A DNA stretch of 64,000 nucleotides from Progne subis subis (lineage: Eukaryota > Chordata > Aves > Passeriformes > Hirundinidae): positions 124,001 to 188,000 of the forward strand of contig JAKJHU010000016.1 of the NCBI GenBank assembly GCA_022316685.1, in the 5' to 3' direction. This document shows, in pieces, positions 11,481 to 25,600 of this stretch (position 1 is its first letter; every line of letters starts with the position of its first letter). The translations under genes and the position numbers were made by a program. Below the pieces are notes generated by a model. It did not search any database. It saw only the letters and a program-made list of their open reading frames with translations, and was not told the origin of the DNA.

Positions 11481-14438
11481 CCAGGACACTGAGGTCTGGA
11501 GCCCCAGTCTGTGGAAGCTGTAATAAGCAATCACCTTGTTATTGTTTTCCTGGATATCATAATAAAGAGTATCGAATTAAAACTGTGCTTGAATAGTCTG
11601 TTACAAAAATGGAAGCAGGTAAATTGCTTCTGGCCTTGCTTACAGTCCAGCAGCATCAGGGAGATACTGCTCAATGACAAATACAGGGTTTCGTTTGGGG
11701 ATAGTCACTGGAACCAGTGAACACCAGAGACAGGAGATCTGCTTAGGCTGAAGAGGAATGGCTTGTAACTTGGGCCAGAGCTGGAATTTGCACCAAATTA
11801 TCAGGAGTTCAGGACTGGTTTTCAAACCTTCCATCAATTTGAGAAACTGCATTGGCCCTCCCTCTTGGGAAGGGGGCCCTTGTTTGCTGTAATGTTTGTG
11901 CAGCATTTTGTGTCCTTTGAGTAGCACTTTGCAGTCTGAGAGAGTAACCATGAATTTGGAGAACACCAAGAGCTGTGCTGGGCAGTGTCTGGTGCAGCCT
12001 GGGATCTTGCTTTTCCAGTGTCTCCACTCCTTTCAGTTGAACAACTTTTAAAGCTTTTGCTTCCCTGATTAGAAGAGCAAAATTTCATCCAATCTGAACG
12101 GGAGCCTCCACACTGTTCTGTTAGTGATTTGGCAATGTGGTGGGATCTGAGACCTGTACCCAACTTAGGGAAAGTTAGACTGCTTTTATAAAACTTTTAC
12201 CTTGACTATTACTTTCCATTAGGTTTGACTTGATACATTCTGGAGGAGATTTTTACAGATCCCATGAGCTCTGTATTCACTTCAAGACACGTCAGATTGT
12301 CGCTTCTGAAGAACTGTTAACTATTTAAATATTTCATTCTTAAAAACCTGCATTTGTAACTTTTAAATCCTCAAACTAATTGAAAGACAACGTTAAAAGA
12401 TTAGTCTTTCATGAAGACACGTTTTGTTCTTGACTTCGTTGTTAGATGTCATAGCTTAAACTGTGGCTTAAAAAGAAATGGTGTTAGAAAATCAATGGAA
12501 AATATAATTTCAAGAACCAGAGCTGCTTGCCATTGTTCATACCTGTCAGGTGACAGGAAATCTACTGTAGGTGGTGAGGACAGGTAGATCTGGATGGGTA
12601 CATGGCATCTAAGATGAGTAACAATTCCTACTTTATCTTTCCCCTACTGCACCTCTCAGTATCGTCTCACTCGGATGCCACGTTTGGAGTGATCCGGCAA
12701 GTAGGGATGGGAAATGGAGCAGATGGACTCTTAGGAGTCAAATCGTGTGATGAGTTTGGGCTGTGGACAAAACAGCCACTAGAGGCCACCAAAGTCTGTG
12801 ACAGCTGCGCTTGGCTCCAGTTGACTGGTGGCCATCAAGAATATCGCCAAAAGCCCACTTTCTGCTGCATTTTCAGTGAAAATTACTTGTTGTCTTTTAA
12901 GAAGCATTTCTGCTGTAATTCAGAAAACAGAGCGTTGAATTAAATTAGACCAATCTCCTTGGAGTTTTGACACAGTAATAAAACCTGTGTTATATTATGC
13001 AGGGCTTGGAAGGTGTCCTAATTTGGCAAGAATCTGCTTCCTTGCTTCTGGTTGAGAGAACAGGATGTAGGTCTCCAGTATTAAAGCTTTTATCTTAGCT
13101 CAAAAGTGCAACACCTTAGATGAAAAGCAGCATCGAGAGTGCAAAGCAAGCCTCGGATTACATCTGCTATCTGAGATGAGTTTTGTAGGCAAGTACACAG
13201 TGCTGTGGCAGATGCCTGCTTTCTTTGCTGAAACCTTAGGGTAGGAGGAAATACAGAAAACATGCTCTCTCTATTTCCCTCAATTTTTAGTGCTTTCAAA
13301 ATGAAGTTACTTGTTAGAAAGGCTTATGAGATTGTTTCCTGCATTGAAGTTTCAGCTTCTATCTGCCAATGGGAGATGCTTGTTTGGTGGGAGCTTTGCT
13401 TTTGGACATTTCCCTTTAGATGCTGCAAGAGCTGTATGAAAACTTAGCCTGTAGTAGTTAAAACAGCTTCTCAGAAAATACAAGTTAAAAGTTGTGATAT
13501 TTTTTTACAATAATAAGGAAGAGGTTTTTTTCTTTAACACATTCTCTCTTTTATATTAAAAAAAAAAGTGGTTTGGTGTGACATTGGAAAATGATGTAGT
13601 CTGCTAATTTTTGTAGTTGTCTTTGGAGTAATTTAACCTTGGTCTAGGCAGGGGGGGGGAAAAAAAAAAAATCCTGCATTGTTTCTAGCTGTTCTGGATC
13701 CTGGTGGGATTGCTTTTGCTGCCGGAGAGCAGCGCAGGGAAATCTAACCCTGGAAAAATAATAAGAAATATGGCTCTCCTTCAGGAATTTCCTGGGACTT
13801 TGGTGGAGTCTGGGCAAAATTTTCCTGAACATCTGGATTTGGGTAGCCCTGTTAAGAAATGGCAAACTATCTGAATCATGCTATGAGCTATGAATGTGCT
13901 TTGTTTTGTAATTCATTAAACTGATGGCAACGGGTTGAGTGTCTGACTGGCCTAATCATTGGCTTGGCGTTGCCACACTGCACTCTGAGACAGACGGTGT
14001 GTGAAACGTCAATTTGTGTGGCTCCACATCTATGGAAATGCAGTTGAAAACAAGTCCAAAGGCTTGCAATGCTTACACTGCGAAGGTACAATATCAAGCA
14101 TTCTCCTCTTGCTCTGGTTAGCGCTTTGGAGATGGCTGCACTGAGACCTGCAGGAATGCAGCAGGAGCCAGGAGCTGAGATTGTGCTGGAAGCACTTGAT
14201 TCCCTCAGGGCTTGAATACATACCCCCTGCTCCCCACTACCAAGCCTGCTCTGCTTCAAGAGCTTCAGAGATTTGAAATGGAAAGCTTTTAATTTATAGT
14301 GATAAATACAGCATAGCAGCATGGGGAACATTAGGAGCCTCTGAGTAGAGAATAGAGTATGCCCCACCCTGGAGAGAATGATGTAAATCATTCTAATTCT
14401 TGGCACTGGTATTTAAATTTTGTTCATTGCATGCCATT

Positions 14439-14462
14439 AAAAAAAAAAAAAAAAAAAAAAAA
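14439..14462. repeat. poly-A run
   Basis: Uninterrupted run of more than 20 A. No retrotransposed gene was recognised upstream of it. Confidence 0.9.
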
Positions 14463-15230
14463 GAGTTCTGACATTGTAAACTGTTCTCAAGAAAACTCTC
14501 AGAAGCTTTCTGAAGGAAAATTTTTTAGAAGGTAGAGGAAATGGGGTTGTTTCTAGAGGCAACACAAATGGTGCCATAGTTCTCTTGGCACTCTGCTTCT
14601 GCTCTCTCACTCTCCCCTCTTCCCCTTCTCTGCCCCACAAGTCACTGAAGTCATGAGAATGAGCTGCAGTGAAGGCCAGAGAAACTATGATTAACCCCGG
14701 AGGTTCCTCTTACAGGGAAGCCCGACAGACTTCTCGTCTCCACAGCTGTAAGGCTTCTCTGCAAAGAGCTGCTATCCTGGACAAACCCAGAAGTCCATGT
14801 GCTCCAGGGTCTGGCACTCATGGCCCTTTGGGGAAGGGATGTAAAACTGTGAGAACTGTCCTCATGTTTCGTCCCCCCCCAGTTTCTGGCAGTTATCACT
14901 TGACAGGCTTCTGAAGCATCTGGTACATCAAAACTGTAGGGGTTTTTTTCTTTTAATTTTTTTATAGCCACCAATAGAAGTATTCTACATGCATTTGTGT
15001 AATCCCTCTTGAACCCATTTAAATACTTGGCATCCACAATACTCAATAAGTTACACAATTTAACTATGCCTTGTTTGGAAAAAATATTTCCTGTGGCTTG
15101 TGCTTTAAACCTGATGATTTCCTTGTGTGAGTCTCAAGTAGTGAATAATAATTCCCTCTTCATCGCTCTCATGTTAGGCTTTATTTTATAGACCTCTCTT
15201 TTTCAAGCCTGAGGGTTCCCTCTCTATTTA

Positions 15231-15316
15231 GTTTTTTTGGGGGTTTTTTTTGTTTGTTTGTTTGTGGAGTTTTTTTGTTGTTGTTGTTGTTGGTTTTTTG
15301 TTTTTTTTTTTTTTGG
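15231..15316. repeat. T/G-rich low-complexity tract
   Basis: T runs separated by G, with (GTTT)n and (GTT)n sub-blocks. It lies about 190 bp before the CR1 copy at 15501. Confidence 0.9.
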
Positions 15317-15500
15317 TGCAGAAATTGTTCTGTACATGTGATTATCTGTGCTTTTATGTACCTTTTCTAGTTCACCTAAATGCTTAATTTTTGACCTTAT
15401 ATGTTAAGTTTGTTGGGAAGTATATCCTAATATACTTAATTCACTTCTAGATTTGATTTTTTTCTATTTTGAGCCACGTTTTTCTGATACATATGTCACA

Positions 15501-16300
15501 TCATAGAATAGTTTGAGCTGGAAGTGACCTTAAAGATCCAACCCCCATGCCATGGGCAGGGACACCTTCCACTAGATCAGGTTGCTCAGAGCCCCATCTA
15601 GCCTACTCTTGATCACCTCTGGAGATGGGGCATCCGCAACTTCACTGGGCAATCTATTCTGGTGCCTCACCACCCTCACAGAAAATAATTTCTTTCTAAT
15701 CTCTAATCTAAACCTGCAGTCCTTCAGTTTGAATCCATCTCTACTTGTCCTGTCACAACATGCTCTCGTTAAAAAGTCCCTCTCCAGCTTTCTTGCAGGC
15801 TCCCTTCAGGTGCAGAAGGGCCCAGTTATGTCACCCCTAAGCTGTCTGTTTTCCAGGCTTACCAATCCCAGTTCTCTCAGCCTTTCCTCTTTAGAGATTT
15901 CTTCCAATCATCTTGGTGGCCTCCTCTGGACTCAGTGCAACAGGTTGATATCCTTTGGGTGCTGAGGACCCCAGAGCTGGATGCTGCCCAGCAGGTGGGG
16001 TCTCAGCGGAGCAGAGCAGAGGGGCAGAATCCCCTCCCTGGCCTTGCTGCCCACGCTGCTTTGGATGCAACCCAGGACATTTTGGCTTTCTGGGCTGTGA
16101 GTGCACCTTGCTGGGTCGTGTCCAGCCTCTCATCTAGCAGCACCTACAAGTCCTTCTCAGCAGGACTGCTTTTGATCTGTATTGAGACCAGCTGTTGCCC
16201 CGACCCACGTGCAGCACTTTGCATTTGGTCTTGTTGAACTTCATGAAACTCCCATGGGCCCGCTCCTCGAACTCGTCCAGCTCCCTCTGGATGGCACCCA
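15501..16300 (-). mobile_element. CR1 LINE fragment, about 0.8 kb, minus strand
   Basis: The + strand opens TCATAGAATAGTTTGAGCTG, the reverse complement of the CR1 3' terminus. It proceeds through the typical CR1 3' region (CCTTAAAGATCCAACCCC, CACTGGGCAATCTATTCTGG, TGGCCTCCTCTGGACTC) to CTCCCTCTGGATGGCACCC. The element therefore reads right to left, is 5'-truncated as most CR1 copies are, and keeps its 3' end. It includes the 3' UTR and the end of ORF2. No intact reverse-transcriptase frame remains. Open frames on either strand here are by-products of the repeat. Confidence 0.92.
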
Positions 16301-19170
16301 ATCTTAGCTGCAGGTGCTTACGTGTCAGTTGAGTTGCATAACTATTTTCCTAGAATGCTGGCATATAAATTGATTAGAGATACAAGAGTTCCTCACAAGG
16401 AGAATAAACAGTGACTTGCCAACACGATGTGAAAGACTTCATTTTGAATGCAGCCTGGTCTTCCTCGGCCATGCTCACTCTAGTGGTCTGTTGGTTTTGT
16501 TCGTAGTGTAGAGCCTGTGCAGTGGTTGTTCTCTGTTACTCCTCTAGCTGATTCTATCAAAACATTTTTTCATATGATTTGGGAAAATACTCTTTGAGAG
16601 TACCATTTATATGCAAGTGAAGCTGGCTTTTATACCTTAGTTCTGTAATATTTCAGTAGCAAGCACTGGATGTTTCAAAGGTCTGGGAACAAGAGGTTTT
16701 GAAAGAAGCTGGCATAATCAATTAACCCCTTTTGGCAAGAGCACTGCTGACCCACCCTCACTGCTGGGAGTAGCTTGGATTTCTTCGGAGATCAGCTAGG
16801 TCTTAAAGGGTCATAACTAATCTACAATACGTAATTTTTAGAAACAAAAAAATCTTCGAGAGAGAGCTACCTTATTATGCTAGTTTGTTTTGTCCTTTTC
16901 CCATTTTACTAGTCACTCATCTTTGTCCATGGCAATTTCATAAAATGCAGAGTTGTTTTCTTCGAGTGAGGAACTATCTTTTGGAGTACCGAAAAGTATG
17001 GTTTGATCATGCCAACATCAGCTGGCTAATACTTCCAAAACCAGATTTAGATCTGAGAGCAAAGATCTCAGACTTTTTATGAGCCTTGGAACAGTGATTT
17101 TATACTTACTACCTGCTTCTCTTTAAATAGTGGATCATATTTAGCTCACACAGATACTAGGACACTGACTTAAGGATCTGTGACCTACAAATGTACTTTA
17201 TCTGCTGTGCCTTACAGTGGCTGCTCTATAGGAAAACAGTGAGGCCTTGAGTTCTGTATGGCCAGATCCACGGGGAAGGCTGTCAAAAATCACCAATATC
17301 AAAAGCAGATTTTCCTACTCAAGAGGTACTGTGATGAAAACAAGGTGTTGTGCTGTAGTGCTTTGGATTGTCTATCTTTTCAAGAGGGAGTCCTTTGACC
17401 TGGATATCTGAATGACACTGAATTAAAATAGCACATCTCTAGAATAGCTAGAGGCCCCAGGACTTGCATCTAGATGTGATAAAAGATGGTCTGTGTATCA
17501 TGCAGGGCAAACTGGAGAAGAAGTATGTTCTAATCTTAGAGCGGGAGAACCAGAGATTGGTGGTCCAAAGGCTTTTGTGACACCATGAAGCATGAATTAC
17601 AGTTCAACCACTGGATGTGTGAATTAGAAATGTTGCCTTAATGTGTTGTTAAAATTCATCTGAACCTAGAAGATGTGTTGGTCTGTTTGGTTGTGGGTTT
17701 TGTTCTTCTTTTAAATGAACTAAAAAGAAGAACTGAAGAAGGTTGGGATTTGAGAGGCATTCTCATAACCAGGACCTAGAGACTGTGGGGTGCCAGTGTT
17801 CAGATGAACTTGCAAGTGCTTACAGCAAAAAGAAGAACTTTGTTCTGGAAGTCACGTGCCTTCGAGGGAGATGCTGACTCCAGCACTCGGGCTCTGAGGT
17901 ACAGTATAGCCATTTATTCTACTCTAAAAATGTCCCCAGAGGACTAAAAACTTTTTCGAGGTTTTTTCCCCCCACTCTGGCACACGGTCCCTTTTCCATG
18001 CCTGCAGCTATGAGCAGCACTTGTCTCTGGGCCTGTAATTTGGTGCAGTTTGGGACTTCCAAGTTCTCCAGTGCCCCTACAGTTCTTGGCAGCGGCAGTG
18101 TTGCTAAGCGGCCAGAACTTTTGATCGCCGTTCAGCCTGCAAATGAACATTTCATCCAACACCTCTGTACCTGTGTTCCCCAGAACAATCAGACTCTTGA
18201 TTGCCTCCTCCATCCCTCCCTCCCTTCCTCCCTCCCAAACTGGGGCACAGCAGAATAGCTCCACAATGGATGACTATACTTCCAGCAGTGTCTGGAGGAC
18301 TATAAATAGCCTTAAATAAATGCGCGTAAGGATCCAGCGTATTGTCTGAATGATCTAAAATTAGATTGCTCTAATGTTTGTGCATCAGTCTTCCTATGCT
18401 GCAGGAAAATGAATTTCTTTCCAAAGTATTTAAGCTTGAATTATGGTTCCTTAAGGATGGGGGAGGGTGGGGAGGCTGCTTGAAGGGAAACTCCTGTAGG
18501 GATGGGTCTAGTTTTCTTATAAAAGAGAGAGAGAAGCCACAGTCAGGGAAAAATAGCAGCTGCAAGTTCCTGGAAAGCACTGACATATGTAGATGCAGTT
18601 TGTTCCTAAATTATCACCTTTATGCTATCTTTATTTTTCTCTTTCAAGGACATTTGCACCTTGAATGCAACAAACATTTTGTACGAGAAGGTGGGGTGGA
18701 AAAGTCCCAGAGAGCACATTTCCTTTTTTTGCCCGGGATTAAATGACATTGTATGTCCTGTGTTCAAGGTATTTTAATTCTTGATCTCCAGCCATTCTTT
18801 GCAACACATAGCAGTAGCTATGTATTCTAGATAAATTTGAACATTTCCTGATATCAGCTGGAAATACCTGAGTTGGCTGTTACTCCTGTGAATAAACATA
18901 TTTGCTCATACTGTACAATGGAAGTAATGCTTTCTTATTCAAATATCTTGCTATTGAGTTAATAGAACACAAATTTCAACTATTTCAGTCTCTTATTCCC
19001 ATTTTCACTCCCCAGTGAATTTGGGAAGGAATTTATTGCAAAATGATATCTCATATAAACCTTCTAATATACTTGGCTTTTTAAAAAAATTCTGATTTGT
19101 TAGCAGTGAAAGCACAGAGAATAATTCATTGTTCTGTTGATTAAATTGCAGCTTGTCTGGAAGTAGTTCA

Positions 19171-19247
19171 GGGGGTTTTTTGGGGTTGGTTGTTTTTGGG
19201 TTTTTTTGTTTGTTTGTTTGGTTTTTTTTGTTTTTTGTTTTTTTTTT
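19171..19247. repeat. T/G-rich low-complexity tract
   Basis: GGGGG-T6-GGGG followed by (GTTT)n and long T runs. Confidence 0.9.
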
Positions 19248-19822
19248 CCCTTTCTTCTGTAGGGACCTGTTTATGCAATCTTATTGTGCTAAGCTGCATA
19301 AGAAGGGTCCACTGCATTGAGACAAAACGAGAGGCATCCTCTGTTGTGCTATGAAGCTGGAAACCAGGGCAAGGGAGGGGGCTTTGAGGCATTAGGGTGC
19401 CTTGGTACAGGTCTGTTAAACAGCGTTAATAACACATCTCTTGTCTACTTACATGCAGTAAGGGACTTTGTCATTACACTGCGTGTTGGACTCATAAAGG
19501 CCATTCAGGTGTGAATTAACAGGCAAATTGATGAGGCCTGTGGAGTCTCTGAATGCTCACAGAAAGTCTTATATAGGATTCTGCACATTCTGAGAAGATA
19601 TTCAAGGATGTGTGTTAATCCTGTGAAGGATCCAGGAGTTTCACATCTTCAATTTTCAAGCTACTCTGTGGGTTTAACTATTGGTTATCTAGAGGGCAAC
19701 GATTCAGTGTTTGCACATGAAAAACTCTATTCCTTACAACCTCTTTTGTAAGGAGCTGTAGATTTCTCCATATCAGATCCCAGTTTTCTTTGCTGGTTTT
19801 ACCAGCCTTTTGAGGGATATGA

Positions 19823-19846
19823 TTTTTTTTTTTTTTTTTTTTTTTT
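19823..19846. repeat. poly-T run
   Basis: About 24 consecutive T. Confidence 0.9.
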
Positions 19847-22454
19847 AAATATTTTAGCACAGATACAAGGTGAAATTGTCAGTTCAGAGTGAACTCTGTG
19901 CAAAGTGTATTATTGTACTCGTACTTTTGCATGCGTGAACGCGTATGTGACTGTGCATTGAGATGCAAATCCCGGCAAATAACCCTTTCTTCCCTGAATT
20001 TTCATGCAGAGATCTGCAGTGGCGCTGAATTAGCAATAGTGAGTTTTAACCACACGAGGGAGCGATGCTTATCTGCGCTGGGAACGCTGCAGTCCCTAGC
20101 AAGGCTTAGCACATATTTACAAGATTAAAAGTCTGTATTTTCCGTTCTTAGCCCCGTTTTTTCTGTTTTTTCTGTCTCTCTTGGTGATGTGTATGATAAG
20201 AAAAATGTAAGCAGAAAGGATAAAGCAGAACATAGTTGATTATAAACCTCCAACTGCGTCAACTTTCACCTGAAAATGGCAGAGTGGTTTCGAGCAGGGC
20301 GAATCCACCAAGCCGTGGGTACATGATGCCGAGCCCACAGCCTGCCTGAGACAGTGCTTGTGACAGAGGATTTCTCTAGCAGAACTGAAAACTGCTGCTC
20401 TATCTCCTGGTTCTCCAGAGCTATGCTTTCCTCTCTGATCCCCTTCTGCTCCCTTGGAGGCAGCAATTGGAAATATAATTTTATTTCATTTTATTTCATA
20501 ATTTACCCAACTGCAAATGGGTTCAGAAAGCAAATGACTGTCTTTTGCTCCTGCAGGCTGCTGCTAGTGCATTTTTCCTTCATTTTTTGGGGGGGTTCCC
20601 CCTTCCCCACCAAAATGTTCCATTTAATCTATTTAAGGGCTTGTCCTGGACACTGGCCACTTTATTAGGTGATTCCTGAGCTGAGATACAAGCATCTGCA
20701 GAAGGGAAGCTGAAAGGGCGAAGAAGGAGGTCTGGTTACCTCCACCAGCCACAGGCTAATGAACATTACCACTGATTATGCAAGAGCAGCAATAAGACAA
20801 GGCAAAATGGGAGCAGCAGATTGGAAGTGGCTGTCTGTCCTGGGGGACTGTTGGAGACAAAAAGCTCAAAAGTCAAAAAGTGAGAGCAGTGTGAAAAGGA
20901 GAGGTGAGGAGCAAGGGGAATTGACAGCTGGTGGGGGAAATGCCATGGATGAGAGCTCTTCTGCTGTTCAGCTTGAGGTGCTGGGGTGAGAACCTGGTAG
21001 GGAGAGCTGGTGTCCTGGTCTTCTGCAGACAAGGAAGTGGCTCTCTGGAGGAAAAGAGTTCTAAAGGCTAAGGCTGTCACAGCCTCAAGTCACCTCTAAG
21101 AATTGTCAGATTTGTAGGTAGTTTCAGGCTGCTGTGTGTAACCACACTGTGGGTACAGATCGGGGTTAGAAGACTATCTGCTGCCTCCTTATCTAGCCAC
21201 CTAGTTAGAAGAAAAATCTCCGTGATCTGTCGTTAGTTAGTGACATGGCTTAAGAGAAAACCCTTACTGTCAATATGCACTCATCCCAGCTCCACCTGGA
21301 GTCCATGTGAGCTTTCCTGATTTACCAAAAATATAAGGCTAAAATAAAGTTTAAAGGTGATGTTATAAATGAAAGACACTGCCATCCTTCTGTTTTATTT
21401 TTCCTTATATGCCATTCTGCATTTTCTTTTTACGCAACAGACCTCACTTGGTGGGATTTTTTCGTATCTTCTTTTTCATGGAAGACTAGAGAGCTGGTCT
21501 GTAATGCAGAGACATCACACTCCTAATGGCAGCCCTGTCACTGTTCATGGGTTCTCTTCTCTGGCAAAAATGAGAAATGACATGCATTTTGTAGTAGCAT
21601 AGCTGCAGCACTCCTTGCCAGCCTGGTGTAACCTCTGGACACCCAGGAGTGCCTTTTCCCTCTGGAGGAATTTATGGTTTTTATTGGAGGGGGCAAAGGG
21701 AAGGGCCACTGGCAGCTTGGTCTGGAGGGGTTATACTCTGGGTTCTTAAAAGAGCACCCAGTAGTAATCCCCACTCTTTCCAAGCTTTCGCAAGGGTTGC
21801 CAAGAAATCCCATGAGGGTCTGTTAGTTTAAAACCCAGTTTTCAGACAATATCAGCATATCCAAATTTGTTTTTTCTGAGCTTTTTACGTTAAGACACTT
21901 CTTTTCCTGCTATGAGATGAACACAACTGAACTTTACATTGTGTTCATGCCTAGAATATGAAATGATGAGGAACAAATGTACTTCTGGCAGTGTTCTCGG
22001 GGTAAGTAAGGCTATAGATGGTCAATTAGGCTGGGGGATTCAGTAGAAGTTTAAGTGTTTGCATATGATAGAATTGGCGGTTGTTAAAGTGTTTTATTGC
22101 AGGGTTTGATCTAAGCTATAATTGGTCTGAGCCTGGAAACAGAAAATCGTCCTTCCCACCAACAAAGCTCCATGCATTTTTGACAGCCAACATGACCAAA
22201 AATGCTGGAACTTCCCAATGGGTGTATCCCAAAGAAGAAATTTTTGTAATAGAACCAGAAATGTGCTTTAGATCAGAAAAACTGGGTAGTGTTGATCTGC
22301 TCTCCTTTACATTGAAAAACTTGGCCTTAGTCAGAAAACCCTTCGTAAAAAAGCTAGTTTTTTATCTGTTTCTAGCTGTTTGGATGATTAATAGTTTGTC
22401 TCGTTTCTCAAGGTTGATTGGATACTTAGGAGATAGATGTTTAATTCAGTAACT

Positions 22455-22655
22455 GATACCTAGAAACATTTAGGTTGGGAAAGAGTTTTAAGATTGAGTC
22501 CAGCCAATAACACTGCCAAGCCCACCACTAAACCATGTCTCTAAGTACCTCATCTACACCCCCAGGAATGGTGCCTCAACTACTTCCCTGGGCAGCCTGT
22601 TCCACTGCTTGACAACCCTCAGGATGAAGAAACTTTTCCTGATATTAATTCTAGA
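22455..22655 (-). mobile_element. CR1 LINE 3' fragment, about 200 bp, minus strand
   Basis: The + strand carries the reverse complement of a CR1 3' region: CACTGCCAAGCCCACCACTA, AACCATGTCTCTAAGTACC, ACTTCCCTGGGCAGCCTGTT and CCACTGCTTGACAACCCTC. It is 5'-truncated and diverged, and belongs to a different CR1 subfamily from the 15.5-kb copy. Confidence 0.88.
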
Positions 22656-25600
22656 CATCCTTTGGCACAACTTTGAAGCATTCTTAATTCAGTTGCCATT
22701 CTTCCTTCTACAATATATTTGCAGGAAACTAAATTATCATGGTAGCTTGTGTACCTCGAATATCTTCCTGAAAAAAACAGAGGAACTGTCCTCAGGCACT
22801 CTGGGATTTCTGCAGGTGTGATGGCTTTCATTCTTGTTGCAAAGGCAGTGGTGAGGAGGAAAAGAGAATAGGGGCACATCTCTTCTTACAGGCATCTTGC
22901 CCGTATGAATATGCTAGTTTTAAGAAAGTTCAAGGCAAGCTAGACTTTTCCTGGTTTTTTTCTCTATAAAATACCAGTTTTTGATTCACAAACACACCAC
23001 TAGAATGTTCCTGACAGCATTGCTTGGAGAACATGGAAAGCAGTAATGTTTAGAAGTGTTTTAGCAAATCAAGAAATGTTATGTAGAGGAAATACTTTCT
23101 AGTAGAATAATCAGTAAGACAGCCAGAAGAAGTCAGTGCTGAGATACGAGTGCTGGTGAACAGAAGTTTGAATTTGGTGTGAAAAACCAAGCATTTTAGA
23201 TGGAAAGTTTTGATCTTCCTGGAAAATTAACACAAAAACAAACAAAAACAAACACAAAACCCACACACAAACAGAAAAACTGACAAACAAAAATACACCA
23301 ACAAAACCAAACCAACCAAGATTTAAAATAACAAAAAACCCAAAATGTCCCAAAAAACCCCACACCCCCAAACAAACAAAACAAAATAGTGGCTAGTAGG
23401 CAAGATAGAGTTAGTTTCAGTACTCAAAGGACATCCTAGCTCATTTCTGAGGATGCTGAAGAAATGTTAGCATAAAGAAAGCAGCGCTTCCATGGGGCAA
23501 GGAGGGATCATTCAAGTTTGGCTTTGCCAGTCTCATGACTTAAAGTGCTTCTGTTGTGCTCAGACATCCTCTCTTCTCTTGCTTTACTGAGATGAGACAA
23601 TGAAGGAACAAAGCCATTTTTCAAAATATTTCTCATGCTCCTAAAATGCAGCTGTGAAGTGCACAACCTTATTCCTGTTTGTAGTGAAAGATTTCCGGTA
23701 TTACGTGGTCAGTCGTTACTAATGAAAGGTCACAAAAGTAAAGACAATAACAAACCAGTATTCACCAAAAAGCTAAACAAAACAAAATCGTTGCATTTAT
23801 AATTATGCTTTTGATTCCAGAGCAGCTCTGGGAGTTTTAGTATCGGGAGGGTTATTTCACTGATGACTGAATCACAGCACTTCTGCTTGAAAGAGCAGTA
23901 TCAGTTTGACAACTCAGAGCTTTATTGCTCAACAGCTTTGAGCAGGAAGAGGAGCCGATAGTCATCTCGGAGGAGTCTGAGGACAGCTTCCAAAGCTGGA
24001 GCCTGGCCAGGAGTCTGGGCTAGGCTGTCTTGCTGAGAAGCCTGTGCCAAAGTCTTTTCCTTCACCCACAGTCATCCAGCACTTCACATTTTGGTCTTGT
24101 TCTGTAAATTCTGTCTGTTTTTTTTTTTTTTTTAAATACCTCTTCTTGAAAACCTTATTTTAAAATACCAGTGATCTAAAAATAGGACTTGTAATGCAAA
24201 AGTGGAGAATTTTTGTCCTCAGCCACTAGGTGCTTCTGGATATGCTCATTTTAGACATGTTGTTCAAGTGTCAGCTGGATGCTTTAATGCTGTGACTATC
24301 CTAGCTCATCTCCAGTTGCTGTTCAAAAACAGGCTGAACAGAGTTGCTCTCTGTTGCTCTCTTGTCCTAAGCAAGCAAAAGCTGATAGAAATTGCATTAA
24401 TTAGTTAGACAGTTTTACTTGTTTTGTTCTTGTTCCAATCTTCCATGTTCCCACATTTGCACCAATAGAACAGTCAGCATTAAACCTCGTAATGTCCCCA
24501 TTGGATTGGAGATTACACCTCTTCCTTCCTCAAGGAGCCTATAATGCCTCAAAATACAGCTAGCCTGGAGTACATCTGGGATTTAACAAAGGCCTATGTT
24601 TTATCACTGCATCAAACTTACTTCTTTCCTTTGTTTTTTCTTTTACTTTCCTTTGTTTCCCTACTGGGTCCTGGTTTGGGCCCCCAAAAGATAAAAGATC
24701 TTAGATTAGATGGGTTGTATTACCTAGGATCCCAAGTGAATCAGCATTGCTCTAGTGCCTCAGATGATTTGGGTTTGCATTTTGGGTTTGGGGTTTGTTT
24801 TGTTTTGTTTTGTTTTCCACTTGTCTAAAATTTTACAGGCCTTTAGTGCTTTAAATGCTGAAGAGTATTCTGCACAGGCTAGAAAAGCTACAAAAACGTA
24901 GCAGCTGAAAAAAAGTCTTCAAATTCCTGTACCTGTTCTTATGTTGCTGTATTCCTTCTGAGAACCAAATCCGGCTTTTTAAATCTCCACCTCTTCCCTT
25001 CATCCTTCATCACTGCAGAGACACCCTACTTAAGGAACTTTCCACTTATAGCAAAAGAGCCCAGATTCCTGTGTAGTGCACCAACCTCACTCAAGAGGTG
25101 ATGTTAATACAATAGTGTTACAATGGTAAAGCATTATTCTCCACCTCTTTCTTTTCAGAATTCTCTTAATTTGTGTTGATATTGTTCCAGATTATGTTAA
25201 GAATATTCATAAAAGTAGACTTACATGACCTTTCAAACTAGTAAACTGAAAACAAAAATAAAATATTCACTTTTGTTACAGCAAGAAATTTCTGAGTTAA
25301 GGGTGCGGGTTTTCACTTTTGGTAGCGAGAAAGATGGGTGATTTGCGTCTGTTATGTATCTAATTGTCAGCAAGGTGATGGAAAGGCAGCTCTCCTCTGC
25401 ACTGTAACTGACTCAAAGAATGACCTAGGGGTAAAATTATTTAACTCCAGGTTTTTACACCTGGCAAAGCAGGGGTTGGTGTCAGTGGTGCGTATTGCTC
25501 CCAGCTGCGGATGGATGCTCTCTGATGCAGAACAATAACATGTTATGTCTTAAAGACGCAGGAAACAGGACTCACAGACCACAGATTTCTGAAACTCACA

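Larger units (their letters stand above)
6816..15500. other. intergenic DNA without a supported gene
   Basis: No exon chain, RNA gene or recognised transposon was seen. The open frames here (up to 172 codons on the minus strand at 13888-14406) lack recognisable domains. Local items are a perfect CRE palindrome at 10075-10086, a G run at 9921-9937, a Z-DNA-prone tract at 11451-11480, an A run near 14439-14462, and a repeat-free stretch at 13880-14110 that may be regulatory. Confidence 0.7.
16301..22454. other. intergenic DNA without a supported gene
   Basis: Unique-looking AT-rich sequence with T/G tracts at 19171-19247 and a T run at 19823-19846. No exon chain, recognised RNA gene or transposon was seen; all open frames are short and lack motifs. 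Confidence 0.65.

Noticed and set aside
13888..14406. 172-codon minus-strand frame
   Set aside because: It is long for this composition but has no recognisable domain and no splice or promoter context. The sequence was kept only as a possible conserved non-coding stretch.
15582..16237. Plus- and minus-strand open frames of 80-127 codons
   Set aside because: They fall entirely inside the CR1 copy and read non-coding parts or the wrong strand of it.
23111..23384. Minus-strand frames rich in Phe, Val and Cys that look like membrane proteins
   Set aside because: They are translations of an A/C-rich low-complexity tract.
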